A stretch of DNA of 19,890 nucleotides from an uncultured Microbacteriaceae bacterium (GCA_943914115.1 CALUAU010000023.1:1-19890); one strand, 5' to 3'; positions 6,814 through 15,066 are shown, counted from the stretch's first letter. A program made the numbers and translations. The notes: generated by a model not told the origin, from the letters alone.

Positions 6814-8200
6814 CGCCGCTCCCGAAGTAACTTCAACGTCGCCACGGCCCCGCCAGCGCAAGCAGGGGCTGCGAAATATGGAGCTCGGTTTCCTCATCTT
6901 CGCGATGGTGATTGTGCTTGCCGCGCTGCTGCAGGTGCAATTGGGCGTAACAGGCGAGTTCGACAGCCGGGTGCTGATACTGCTCGGCGCGGTGGCGGCG
7001 CTGATGTTCGGGATGCACATCGTGCTGCGTTTCCGCGCACCGCAGGCCGACCCGTTCTTGCTGCCGATCGCCGCCACCATTAACGGCCTGGGCATCACCA
7101 TGATTTATCGCCTCGACCTGGTGAACGAGTCGAACAAGCACATCGCCATTAATTCATCCACCGCGCAGATTATTTACACGGCACTCGCCATCGCGATTGC
7201 CATTGGCGTGCTCTTCTTGCTGCGCAATCACCGCGTGCTGCAGCGCTACACCTATGTGTTCGGGTTTGCGGCACTGGTGTTGCTGCTGTTGCCGATGATT
7301 CCTGGGCTGGGGGTTTCAACCGCCAGCGCCCGCGTGTGGATCTCGATTGCCGGGTTCAGCTTTCAGCCCGGTGAAATCGCGAAGATCGCGCTGGCCATCT
7401 TCTTCGCCGGCTATCTCGTTACCGCACGCGATTCGCTCTCGATGGTGTCGCGGCGATTCCTTGGCCTGCGGCTGCCGCGGATGCGTGACCTCGGCCCCAT
7501 TCTGGTGGTGTGGGCGGTGTGCATGGGCATCCTCGTGCTGCAGCGCGACCTCGGCACTTCACTGCTGTACTACGGCCTGTTCTTGGTGATGATTTTTGTT
7601 GCCACCGGGCGCCTTTCGTGGGTGCTCATCGGTGTCGGCCTGTTCGTTGGTGGTGGCCTGGTGCTGGCCACCAGCTGGGGATACGTGCAGCGTCGTATGG
7701 AAGCCTGGCTGAACCCGTTCGACCCCGTGCTTTACGAAGCCACCGGCGGAAGCTATCAGCTCGTGCAGGGCCTGTTCGGGCTCGGTAATGGTGGCCTGAT
7801 CGGCACCGGCTTGGGGATCGGCCACCCGTATTTGACACCGGTTGCCGAGAGTGACTTCATCATTTCGGCACTCGGCGAAGAGCTCGGAATGGCCGGGCTG
7901 TTCGCGATTCTCGCGCTCTACCTGATCATGGTGGCCCGCGGTTTGCGTATCGGTCACACCGGCGGGGATGATTTTGGTCGTCTGCTCGCTACCGGCCTGT
8001 CGTTCACGCTGGCCATTCAGGTGTTCATTGTTGTTGGCGGGGTCACTCGAGTCATACCGCTGACGGGTCTCACCACACCATTTTTGGCCGCCGGTGGTTC
8101 GAGTCTGATCGCCAACTGGATCATCGTTGCGATTTTGCTGCGATTGAGCGACACGATTCGCCGTGACGATGCGGTGCCGGCCCTTGGAGGTGCAGCATGA
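6800..8200 (+). CDS. rodA: SEDS peptidoglycan glycosyltransferase (RodA/FtsW family)
   Basis: 466 aa polytopic membrane protein with about ten or more hydrophobic segments, polymerising lipid II with its partner class B PBP. SEDS signatures include the STASARVWISIAGFSFQPGEIAK region, QRDLGTSLLYY, GGSYQLVQGLFGLGNGGLIGTGLG, and the catalytic-region VAESDFIISALGEELG (D about 352). The GTG at 6800 has GAAAGG at 7 nt and yields MQSTSAAPEV. A longer ATG frame from 6770 would overlap pstP by 44 nt. In this locus the mycobacterial gene is called rodA, but the sequence alone cannot settle whether it acts in elongation or division. ATGA overlap with pbpA supports a SEDS-PBP pair. Confidence 0.93.
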   Translation: MQSTSAAPEVTSTSPRPRQRKQGLRNMELGFLIFAMVIVLAALLQVQLGVTGEFDSRVLILLGAVAALMFGMHIVLRFRAPQADPFLLPIAATINGLGITMIYRLDLVNESNKHIAINSSTAQIIYTALAIAIAIGVLFLLRNHRVLQRYTYVFGFAALVLLLLPMIPGLGVSTASARVWISIAGFSFQPGEIAKIALAIFFAGYLVTARDSLSMVSRRFLGLRLPRMRDLGPILVVWAVCMGILVLQRDLGTSLLYYGLFLVMIFVATGRLSWVLIGVGLFVGGGLVLATSWGYVQRRMEAWLNPFDPVLYEATGGSYQLVQGLFGLGNGGLIGTGLGIGHPYLTPVAESDFIISALGEELGMAGLFAILALYLIMVARGLRIGHTGGDDFGRLLATGLSFTLAIQVFIVVGGVTRVIPLTGLTTPFLAAGGSSLIANWIIVAILLRLSDTIRRDDAVPALGGAA

Positions 8201-9663
8201 GTAAGAACATTCGCCTGGTGGGCATCTTTGTGCTCGTCATGTTCCTCGCGCTTTTTAGCTCGGCAACCTACATCCAGGTTTTCCAATCGCAGTCGCTGGC
8301 CGAAGACGGCCGTAACCGACGAGCGCTGCTGGCCAGCTACGAGGTGCAGCGCGGGCCCATCCTGGTGAATGGCTCACCCATCGCCATATCGCAGCCCGAC
8401 AACACCGAATACCAGTACCAGCGCGTGTACACCGACCCCGAGCTCTACGGCACCGTGACCGGTTACTTCTCGGCCACCCAGGGTTCGATCGGTATCGAGC
8501 AGGCCATGAACTCCGAGCTCGCCGGAACCAGCGATTCGCAGTTCTTCACCAGCCTGCGACGCATGTTCACTGGCGATCAACCCGCGGGTGCCGCGGTCGA
8601 ATTGACACTCAATCCCGATGGTCAGCGCGTGGCCGCCGAGATGCTCGGCGACCTCAAGGGGGCGGTGATCGCGATCGATCCGGCAACCGGTGCCATCCTC
8701 ACCATGTATTCAACGCCCGGATTCGACCCGAACAAGCTTGCGCTGCACGATGATCGGCAGGTCATCGAGAACTACCACAAGCTCGAATCCGACCCCGACA
8801 ACCCGCTTTTCAACCGGGCAATCGGTGGTTCGCTCAACCCGCCCGGGTCAACCTTCAAACTGGTGGTGGCCACCGCCGCGCTCGAATACGGCATTGTGAA
8901 GCCAGATACGAAACTGCCGAACCCACCCACCTGGAAACTTCCCGGCACCAACCACGTGGTCAATAACCCCGCCTGGGGTGAGCGCTGCGGCGGCGGTGAT
9001 TCTGAAACCACCACACTGCGCATCGCGCTGCAGTATTCATGCAATATCCCGTTCGCCCAACTGGCGATCAAGATCGGCGAAGATAAGCTGCGCACCATCG
9101 CCGAACGCTACGGCTTTAACGACACGTTCGACGTGCCGATGACGTCGGCTGCGAGCGTATTCCCCAAAGACTCGATGGATGACGCACAGCTCGGCCTGAC
9201 CGGTTTCGGGCAGTACGATCTGCGGGCCACCCCGCTGCAAATGGCGCTCGTTTCGGCCGGTGTGGCAAACGACGGCGTGCTGATGGAGCCGACGGTGGTG
9301 AAAGAGGTGCTCACCCCGTCGCTGGATGTGCTCGAATCGCAGCGAATAAAGGAATACGGCCGCGTTATGAGCGAAGAAAACGCCAAGCTCATGCAAGACA
9401 TGATGCGCAATAACGTCGACAATGGCGCGGCAGATAACGCTCGGATTGATGGTGTGGCAGTTTATGGAAAGACTGGCACCGCCGAAAACGGTGACGGTGA
9501 CCCGTACACGCTGTGGTTCACTGGTTACGCGGAGCTTGATGGCCGCCAGGTGGCTGTTGCGGTGGTGCTCGAAGACGGTGGCGGAATGGGACAGTCGGGA
9601 TACGGCAACGGTTTGCCGGCGGCAACTGGACGAGAAGTAATGAAGGCGGTGCTAGGCGTATGA
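8197..9663 (+). CDS. pbpA: Class B penicillin-binding protein PbpA (transpeptidase)
   Basis: 488 aa. It cross-links peptidoglycan peptides outside the membrane. A signal anchor (about 7-25) precedes a dimerisation region and the transpeptidase domain (about 155-485). The active-site motifs are all intact: STFK (catalytic S218, K221), SCN (S281-N283) and KTGTAE (K425). GSLNPPGSTFKLVVATAALE and GFGQYDLRATPLQMA are typical of this subgroup. The length matches mycobacterial PbpA (about 490 aa). It starts in the rodA stop codon and its own stop overlaps the pknA start by ATGA, so the trio should be translated together. Confidence 0.95.
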   Translation: MSKNIRLVGIFVLVMFLALFSSATYIQVFQSQSLAEDGRNRRALLASYEVQRGPILVNGSPIAISQPDNTEYQYQRVYTDPELYGTVTGYFSATQGSIGIEQAMNSELAGTSDSQFFTSLRRMFTGDQPAGAAVELTLNPDGQRVAAEMLGDLKGAVIAIDPATGAILTMYSTPGFDPNKLALHDDRQVIENYHKLESDPDNPLFNRAIGGSLNPPGSTFKLVVATAALEYGIVKPDTKLPNPPTWKLPGTNHVVNNPAWGERCGGGDSETTTLRIALQYSCNIPFAQLAIKIGEDKLRTIAERYGFNDTFDVPMTSAASVFPKDSMDDAQLGLTGFGQYDLRATPLQMALVSAGVANDGVLMEPTVVKEVLTPSLDVLESQRIKEYGRVMSEENAKLMQDMMRNNVDNGAADNARIDGVAVYGKTGTAENGDGDPYTLWFTGYAELDGRQVAVAVVLEDGGGMGQSGYGNGLPAATGREVMKAVLGV

Positions 9664-11447
9664 GGCCGGGGCAGGGAGTGACATTTGGGAGCCGATACCA
9701 GCTCGGTAACCGAATCGCCATTGGCGGCATGGGCGAGGTGTGGGAAGCCACCGACCTCGTTATTGGCCGTCAGGTCGCCATCAAGATCCTTAAAGACGAA
9801 TACATGGGCGATCCCGGGTTCCTCGAGCGTTTCCGCGCCGAAGCTCGCCACGCTGCGCTCGTCAACCACGAGGGCATCGCGAACGTCTACGACTACGGTG
9901 AAGAAGACGGCTCTGCCTACCTGGTGATGGAGCTCGTGCCTGGTGAGGCACTATCGACCATCCTCGAACGTGAACGGGTGCTGCCGGGCGAACAGGTGAT
10001 GGACATCATCGCCCAGACTGCTTCGGCGCTCGGCGCCGCCCACAAAGCGGGCCTCGTGCACCGCGACATTAAGCCAGGCAACCTGCTGATCACCCCCGAT
10101 CACCGGGTCAAGATCACCGACTTCGGTATCGCCCGCATCGCCGACCAGGTGCCGCTCACCGCCACCGGTCAGGTGATGGGCACCGTCCAGTATCTTTCGC
10201 CCGAGCAGGCGTCGGGGCATCCCGCATCCCCCTCGACCGATATTTATTCGCTGGGTGTGGTGGGTTATGAGTGTCTTGCTGGTCGTCGTCCATTCACCGG
10301 CGAATCGCAGGTGGCGATCGCCATGGCGCATATTAACGATGAACCGCCGGCGCTGCCAGTGACGGTTCCTGAACCGATGCGCAACCTGGTGATGTCGGCC
10401 CTCGCTAAAGAACCGGCCGACCGCCCCGAATCGACCGAGGCGTTTGCCCGCGCGGCTCGCGCGCTGCGTGACGGCGATGTGCAGCGGGCCGCGCAGGCGG
10501 TTCCTGCAGTGGCACCCGGCGGGGCTGGACCGAGCACAGCGCAGCTCGATCAGACGCAGATCATCCAGCCCACCAAGGCCACTTCGGTGCTGGATGATGG
10601 CCCGCAGGATAGCTTCGATGCCCTGCTGGCTGGCGGCTCAACGGGTACCGGGCCAAACGACACGGTCGATGGCACCACCGGGCACGAGCCGCAGGGGCTG
10701 CTCGATGATGACAAGAAGAAAGACAGTTGGCGCTGGGTGCTCGTGGGCGCCATCGTGCTGCTGGCAGTGGCGATCGGGCTTTTCGCGGTGGCAATGATGA
10801 ATAACGCCGGCGACCCAGAACCGGTGCCGACGACCACCACCGCGCCACCACCGAGCACCACCAGCCCACCCACCGAAACCGAAGCCGAAACGGCTGCGCT
10901 CAATGGCGATGATTTTGTTGGCTTGAGCTACGACACGGCCGCTGAGCGGCTGCGGTCGCTGGGGCTTTTCCCCGAACGGTCGAATGCGGGTGCGGCACCT
11001 TCGGCTGACCTGGTTGGCACCGTTGAGAGCATCAACCCCACCGGTAATGTGCGCCTCGGTTCGACTGTTCAGGTGTCGGTTTACGGCGATTTGGCTACCC
11101 CACCGGCACCGGCAAAGCCACGAGGCACCGCCACCGAAAGTTCGGTGGAGCTCAGCTGGGATGAGTATGCAAGCTGCCCCGACGGCACCTCGGTAGACGG
11201 ATACAAGGTAACGGTCGAGGCCATGGATGCGCAGGGCAACCGCCGCCCCGGCGACTCTGGTACCACCGAGAGCGGAGGTACTTCGGTGCCTATCGGTGTG
11301 AACAGTGATGTTGCCAAAGTGACGGTCAGCTACCGGGCCGTTTGCTCGGGTATTGAGTCGGAAGAATCAGAAAAGATCGAGATCAAGATTCCGCAACGCC
11401 AGCAGCCGGTTCCGACGCCGGGCGGCCTCAATACCGAGCAGCCTTAG
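9660..11447 (+). CDS. pknA: Receptor-type Ser/Thr kinase PknA with extracellular PASTA and FN3-like domains
   Basis: 595 aa. The cytoplasmic kinase domain (about 12-275) has an intact P-loop (IAIGGMGEVWEATD), catalytic lysine K42 (VAIK), HRDIKPGN (D136), DFG (D154) and an activation loop with Thr (TATGQVMGTVQYLSPEQ). A linker leads to one membrane segment (about 359-380) and a Thr/Pro-rich stalk. The ectodomain contains one PASTA-like repeat (about 417-475, VGLSYDTAAERLRSLGLFPE) and an FN3-like domain (about 482-577), with Cys506 and Cys562 placed to form a disulfide. Mycobacterial PknA has no PASTA domain, so this architecture is unusual for the position. Start ATG overlaps the pbpA stop. 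A strong hairpin follows the gene. Confidence 0.93.
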   Translation: MRPGQGVTFGSRYQLGNRIAIGGMGEVWEATDLVIGRQVAIKILKDEYMGDPGFLERFRAEARHAALVNHEGIANVYDYGEEDGSAYLVMELVPGEALSTILERERVLPGEQVMDIIAQTASALGAAHKAGLVHRDIKPGNLLITPDHRVKITDFGIARIADQVPLTATGQVMGTVQYLSPEQASGHPASPSTDIYSLGVVGYECLAGRRPFTGESQVAIAMAHINDEPPALPVTVPEPMRNLVMSALAKEPADRPESTEAFARAARALRDGDVQRAAQAVPAVAPGGAGPSTAQLDQTQIIQPTKATSVLDDGPQDSFDALLAGGSTGTGPNDTVDGTTGHEPQGLLDDDKKKDSWRWVLVGAIVLLAVAIGLFAVAMMNNAGDPEPVPTTTTAPPPSTTSPPTETEAETAALNGDDFVGLSYDTAAERLRSLGLFPERSNAGAAPSADLVGTVESINPTGNVRLGSTVQVSVYGDLATPPAPAKPRGTATESSVELSWDEYASCPDGTSVDGYKVTVEAMDAQGNRRPGDSGTTESGGTSVPIGVNSDVAKVTVSYRAVCSGIESEESEKIEIKIPQRQQPVPTPGGLNTEQP

Positions 11448-11456
11448 CAGCAATTT

Positions 11457-11493
11457 CTGCGGGAAAGTTCCTGGCCTGGGAACTTTCCCGCAG
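11457..11493 (+). terminator. Perfect 15-bp hairpin after pknA
   Basis: CTGCGGGAAAGTTCC (11457-11471) pairs perfectly with GGAACTTTCCCGCAG (11479-11493) across a 7-nt loop. It lies 10 bp beyond the pknA stop. No T tract follows, so it may be a factor-assisted terminator, an attenuator, or an RNA-stabilising structure that sets the pknA:pknB ratio. Confidence 0.7.
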
Positions 11494-11559
11494 CTTGCCG
11501 CATCACACCGATGCGGTAACAGGTTAGATGGCCTACTTTTCGGCTCGCGCTCTCGCCAG

Positions 11560-11565
11560 TAGGAT
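11560..11565 (+). promoter_or_regulatory. Candidate -10 element for pknB
   Basis: TAGGAT fits TANNNT and lies about 60 bp before the pknB start, downstream of the pknA hairpin. TATGCT at 11573-11578 is an alternative. The -35 region is weak for both. The gap and the hairpin make a separate pknB promoter plausible. Confidence 0.3.
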
Positions 11566-11625
11566 GACTATTTATGCTTCCTGTTACGTTCTTGGGAGGC
11601 AGCAGCAACTAAAGGAGTCGAGTCG

Positions 11626-13398
11626 GTGATACAGGGCGAGCGCACACTCGCCGGTCGATACAGCATCGGCCGACGAATTGGCCGCGGCGGCATGGCCGAA
11701 GTTTATGCGGCCACCGACGAACGTCTCGGCCGTCGAGTAGCGGTGAAGCTGCTACACACGAACCTCGCCACCGAGAACGAGTTTCGCTCTCGCTTTCGTC
11801 GCGAAGCACAGGCCGCCGCGCGCATGACCCACCCGACCATTGTGCGGGTTTTTGACGCTGGCGAAGACCAGTTCGTGCGCGGTGACGGCTTTGAAATTAC
11901 CGTGCCCTACATCGTGATGGAGTACATCGACGGTGTGCAACTGGGTGACCTTATCGGCACCCCGGCCCTCACCCCGCAGCTGATCGCCAAATACATGGCC
12001 GGGCTACTCACCTCACTCGAATACTCGCACCGCGCCGGAGTGGTGCACCGCGACATCAAACCCGGCAATGTGATGATCACCACCGATGACCAGGTGAAAG
12101 TCACCGACTTCGGTATTGCCCGAGCGATATCCGACACCGCCGGCACGATCGCCCAAACCACGGCCATCCTCGGTACCGCCTCCTATTTCTCACCCGAGCA
12201 AGCGCGCGGCGAAACCGTCGACGGCCGCAGCGACCTCTACTCGGCCGGTGTCGTGCTCTACGAGATGCTCACCGGGCAGGTGCCCTTCCAGGGCGACTCT
12301 GCGGTGGCCGTCGCCTACCAGCACGTCACCGAACCACCCAAGCCGCCCAGCCAGATTAATCCCCATATTTCCCCGGCACTCGACGCGGTGGTGTTGAAAG
12401 CCCTCGCGAAGCGGCGTGAGGATCGCTACCAGACCGCAGCCGAGTTCCGCAGCGACCTGATGGCCGCCTTTGACGGCATCATGCCCGCATACGCCACCGA
12501 AAAGGGTGTCGACCAAACCCCCACCGAACTGTTCGGGCCCGGCCCCACTGCAGTTGACGCCACCGAGTCGGCGCTCAACTCGATGAGTGACGATGACGAC
12601 CGCGCCCCACAGGTGCAGCGTCGTCCCCCCGCCATGTGGATTTGGGGAGCTGCCGCGTTAGTTACTGCGGTAGTGATCGGTGTTGTGATCTGGGTGATGT
12701 CGATTTCTGGACAGTCTTCGGTGCCCGATGCGTCGGTAACCGTTCCCGATGTGGTGGGGATGCAGAAAGACGAGGCCATGCGCGCACTGGAAAATGCCGA
12801 CCTGAAGGTTCAGGTCGACACCGCACCCAGTGACGAGGTTGCAGTCGACGAAGTGATGACCTCGAACCCACCGGCTGGCGCATCCGTGGCTTTCCAGTCG
12901 ACCGTGAAGATTACCGTCTCGGCCGGACCCGACTCGGTGCGAGTTCCTAATCTGAGCGGCCTGAGCGCCGATCAAGCCAAAGATGCGCTCGAAAACGCCG
13001 GTCTGAAAGTTGGTTCGATCACGAGCGAAGATTCAGCGTATGTCTCGAAAGACCAGGTTGTTCGTTCAGAACCCGCGATCGGTTCATCCGCTGCCCCCGG
13101 CTCGTCGGTTGATCTGTGGGTGTCGAACGGGCAGGTGACTCTCCCCGATGTGACCGGCCAGTCGCTCAGCGATGCTGAGGACGTTCTTGGCGGTCTGGGG
13201 CTCATGATTACCCGCGACCCCGACGACGGCTGCCTAAACGACGGATCGTATCCGGTGACGAGAATGTCACCCACCCCGGGCCGCATCGACCAGGGCAGTG
13301 AAGTGACCCTCACCTACTGCAACGGTGAAGAAAACCAAGAACCCGACGATAACGAACCAACCGACGGTAACGGCGATAATGATGACGACGATGGCTAG
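11626..13398 (+). CDS. pknB: Receptor-type Ser/Thr kinase PknB with three PASTA repeats
   Basis: 590 aa. GTG at 11626 has AAAGGAG 8 nt upstream. The kinase domain (about 11-283) shows IGRGGMAEVYAATD, K41 (VAVK), HRDIKPGNVMI (D143), DFG (D161) and a Thr-rich activation loop (AGTIAQTTAILGTASYFSPEQARG). After a linker and a membrane segment (about 337-359) come three PASTA repeats (about 370-433, 436-501 and 503-566) that should bind muropeptides or lipid II. A highly acidic tail (DDNEPTDGNGDNDDDDG) ends the protein. Mycobacterial PknB has four repeats. The third repeat here carries Cys536 and Cys565, which could form a disulfide. It likely phosphorylates FHA-domain partners, PstP-regulated targets and CrgA-type proteins. 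The targets are inferred from relatives. Confidence 0.95.
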   Translation: MIQGERTLAGRYSIGRRIGRGGMAEVYAATDERLGRRVAVKLLHTNLATENEFRSRFRREAQAAARMTHPTIVRVFDAGEDQFVRGDGFEITVPYIVMEYIDGVQLGDLIGTPALTPQLIAKYMAGLLTSLEYSHRAGVVHRDIKPGNVMITTDDQVKVTDFGIARAISDTAGTIAQTTAILGTASYFSPEQARGETVDGRSDLYSAGVVLYEMLTGQVPFQGDSAVAVAYQHVTEPPKPPSQINPHISPALDAVVLKALAKRREDRYQTAAEFRSDLMAAFDGIMPAYATEKGVDQTPTELFGPGPTAVDATESALNSMSDDDDRAPQVQRRPPAMWIWGAAALVTAVVIGVVIWVMSISGQSSVPDASVTVPDVVGMQKDEAMRALENADLKVQVDTAPSDEVAVDEVMTSNPPAGASVAFQSTVKITVSAGPDSVRVPNLSGLSADQAKDALENAGLKVGSITSEDSAYVSKDQVVRSEPAIGSSAAPGSSVDLWVSNGQVTLPDVTGQSLSDAEDVLGGLGLMITRDPDDGCLNDGSYPVTRMSPTPGRIDQGSEVTLTYCNGEENQEPDDNEPTDGNGDNDDDDG

Positions 13399-13407
13399 TT
13401 AGCTTGC

Positions 13408-13457
13408 CAACAGCAATCGAAGGGCGGTGACCAACCGGTTACCACCCTTCGCTGTTG
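13408..13457. terminator. Terminator hairpin between convergent pknB and the sortase operon
   Basis: An outer stem CAACAGC (13408-13414) / GCTGTTG (13451-13457) encloses GAAGGGCGGTGACC / GGTTACCACCCTTC with one mismatch, one G-T pair and an AACC loop. A four-base bulge (AATC) separates the two stems. It lies between convergent transcription units and can end both. Confidence 0.8.
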
Positions 13458-13498
13458 TTCGTCGGTGTCTTGCTGGGATGCTGGAGCAGACAACCCGA

Positions 13499-13687
13499 CT
13501 ACGGTGTCGGCTGGCTCGTCGAGACTCCCAATTCTTCATCCTGTGGCAGCAGGTCGGGTAGGAAGGTGTCGACCCAGGGGTACACCCACTGGATCAGCAC
13601 CCAAACCAGTGCTGCCAGAATTGCCAGCAGAATTAGCAGCTTAACCGGCCATGGCCCCGGCAGGCCCCGCCAAATGGCTCCGTACAA
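13499..13687 (-). CDS. Small single-pass membrane protein downstream of sortase
   Basis: 62 aa. A TTG start (13687) is supported by AAGGAG 8 nt upstream, and this SD overlaps the TAA stop of the sortase gene, so the two are probably translated together. Residues about 14-38 (PVKLLILLAILAALVWVLIQWVYPW) form one hydrophobic helix. The Trp/Tyr-rich junction precedes an acidic C-terminus. I recall similar short ORFs beside class E sortases in actinobacteria but know no function. It may be an accessory of the sortase or of the nearby division proteins. Confidence 0.75.
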   Translation of the reverse strand: MYGAIWRGLPGPWPVKLLILLAILAALVWVLIQWVYPWVDTFLPDLLPQDEELGVSTSQPTP

Positions 13688-13699
13688 CTGTGGTGCTCC

Positions 13700-14506
13700 T
13701 TAGTCTGCGTTACCGCCGTGGTCTTTACCGCCCGAGTGTTCGCGAAGGTCATACGCATATTTGATCTCGGCGGGCGGCCCGTCTTCACGCGGCGTGAAAT
13801 CAACCAGTGTGAAGTAGCTGATGATGCGCTCATCCATCGACCACGACGGATTGCAGGTGATCATGGTGAGCACGCGCTCATTTTTCGGCAGGTCGGGGTG
13901 ATGCGGAACTCCGGCCAGCACATCAATCTCGGTGGGCACCACATACTCTGCCGAACGGAACTCGTAGGTGTACCAGCCATCGACCGTTTCGAGATAAACC
14001 CGGTCGCCCAACATGAGCCGGTCGAGATCGCGGAAGGCACCGCCATAGGTGTTGCGGTGCGCCGCAAGTGCGTAGTTCCCCTTACCGCCGGGGGCTGCCG
14101 AGTTGAGGTAGGTGCCGACGAACGCATTGTCGAGGGTTTGGTCGCGATCAATTCCGGATGCAAGACGGCGCGAGAAATCTTCACCCCAGGCGGGCACATA
14201 CATGATGCCGTAGGGGGTGGCCTCTTCTTGTGGAATCGACCTGACCGGCACGCCGTCTTCGTCAAACTCGGCGGGAGCGACGGTTGCGTATTGTTGGTCG
14301 AGTTGTTGGCTCAGTTCGGCCGACTGGGTGATCTCTTCACGCCCGATGATGTAGTCATTCAAGTAAAACTTCCAGCCAATAAACCCGAGTAGCAGCACGC
14401 CAAGCGTGATGAGCAGCTCTCCGAGAACGCTCGACACCGTTACGCGCGCTCTACGTTTGGGGGCGCGGTGCCGGCTGTTGGCAGCGTGACGTGGTCGTCG
14501 GTCCAT
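13700..14506 (-). CDS. Class E sortase
   Basis: 268 aa. Sortases are membrane-bound cysteine transpeptidases that attach proteins to peptidoglycan. A basic N-terminus leads to one membrane segment (about 27-46), then the catalytic domain. The active site is visible: H150 (LAAHRNTYG), C218 (TMITCNP) and R227 (DERIISYF). Many class E enzymes read TCHP, so the Asn after Cys is a mild deviation. No substrate with a sorting signal is encoded in the window. There is no good SD. A TAGACT -10 element sits 7 nt before the ATG, so a leaderless mRNA is likely. The small membrane protein follows after 12 nt. Confidence 0.9.
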   Translation of the reverse strand: MDRRPRHAANSRHRAPKRRARVTVSSVLGELLITLGVLLLGFIGWKFYLNDYIIGREEITQSAELSQQLDQQYATVAPAEFDEDGVPVRSIPQEEATPYGIMYVPAWGEDFSRRLASGIDRDQTLDNAFVGTYLNSAAPGGKGNYALAAHRNTYGGAFRDLDRLMLGDRVYLETVDGWYTYEFRSAEYVVPTEIDVLAGVPHHPDLPKNERVLTMITCNPSWSMDERIISYFTLVDFTPREDGPPAEIKYAYDLREHSGGKDHGGNAD

Positions 14507-14513
14507 AGCCGAC

Positions 14514-14519
14514 AGTCTA
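14514..14519 (-). promoter_or_regulatory. -10 element of a leaderless promoter for the sortase gene
   Basis: TAGACT on the minus strand ends 7 nt before the sortase ATG. TANNNT followed by 6-8 nt and a start codon is the usual signature of leaderless actinobacterial genes. It lies only 6 bp from the opposing crgA -10 element. Confidence 0.6.
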
Positions 14520-14525
14520 GGCCGG

Positions 14526-14531
14526 TAGGAT
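14526..14531 (+). promoter_or_regulatory. -10 element of a leaderless promoter for crgA
   Basis: TAGGAT ends 7 nt before the crgA ATG at 14539. No SD is visible before that start, so a leaderless transcript explains the context best. This also supports the long N-terminus of the CrgA-like protein. Confidence 0.6.
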
Positions 14532-14538
14532 TACCAGC

Positions 14539-15042
14539 ATGTCCAAAGAGCCTGTCAACAACGAGTCGGACGAAGAACTCGAGCCGACTACCGATGATGT
14601 TGCAACCACCAAAGCCGATGCGCCCGCTGACGACAAGAAAAAGTCGAAGCAGCCGGCCAAGCTGACCGAGAAAGAACGCATCGCCCGCTCGAAAGAGATC
14701 GCAGCGAAGGCGCGCGGTAAAGACACCGGCGCATCGCGCCGCCGTGCCCGCAATGAGGCGCAGAAACAAGCGAAAGCGAAGGCCGAGAAGGCTAAGAACG
14801 ACTCGATGACGAAGGCGCAGCAGCGCTATTCGCAGCCGAAGACGCACAATGCCGACGCCGACCAGAACCCGGTGTGGTTTAAGCCGATCATGTTCGGTTT
14901 TTTGCTGCTGGGGCTGCTGTGGATCCTGGTGTACTACCTCTCGAGCGCGAAACTGCCGGTTGCCGAACTCGGTGACTGGAACCTGCTGGTTGGTATCGGG
15001 ATCTCGCTGGTGGGCTTCTTAATGATGACCAACTGGAAGTAG
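14539..15042 (+). CDS. crgA: CrgA-like cell-division protein with long charged N-terminal extension
   Basis: 167 aa. CrgA is a small septal membrane protein that coordinates FtsZ-ring and peptidoglycan machinery in actinobacteria. The C-terminal part fits the family: PVWFKPIMFGFLLLGLLWIL (first membrane helix, about 113-135), the LGDWN motif, and a second helix (about 148-164) ending in MTNWK. Usual family length is about 85-95 residues. Here about 105 extra residues rich in Lys, Ala, Glu and Asp precede it, including a likely helical basic stretch (about 42-90). An internal Met90 could give a family-sized protein, but the leaderless -10 at 14526 supports the long form. The position beside the pknB block agrees with relatives. 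Confidence 0.85.
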   Translation: MSKEPVNNESDEELEPTTDDVATTKADAPADDKKKSKQPAKLTEKERIARSKEIAAKARGKDTGASRRRARNEAQKQAKAKAEKAKNDSMTKAQQRYSQPKTHNADADQNPVWFKPIMFGFLLLGLLWILVYYLSSAKLPVAELGDWNLLVGIGISLVGFLMMTNWK

Positions 15043-15066
15043 CCCTCTGAGCGAGTAAATCTGAGG

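Noticed and set aside
13718..14392. 224-codon open frame antisense to the sortase gene
   Set aside because: The sortase on the other strand has all catalytic motifs. This frame has none.
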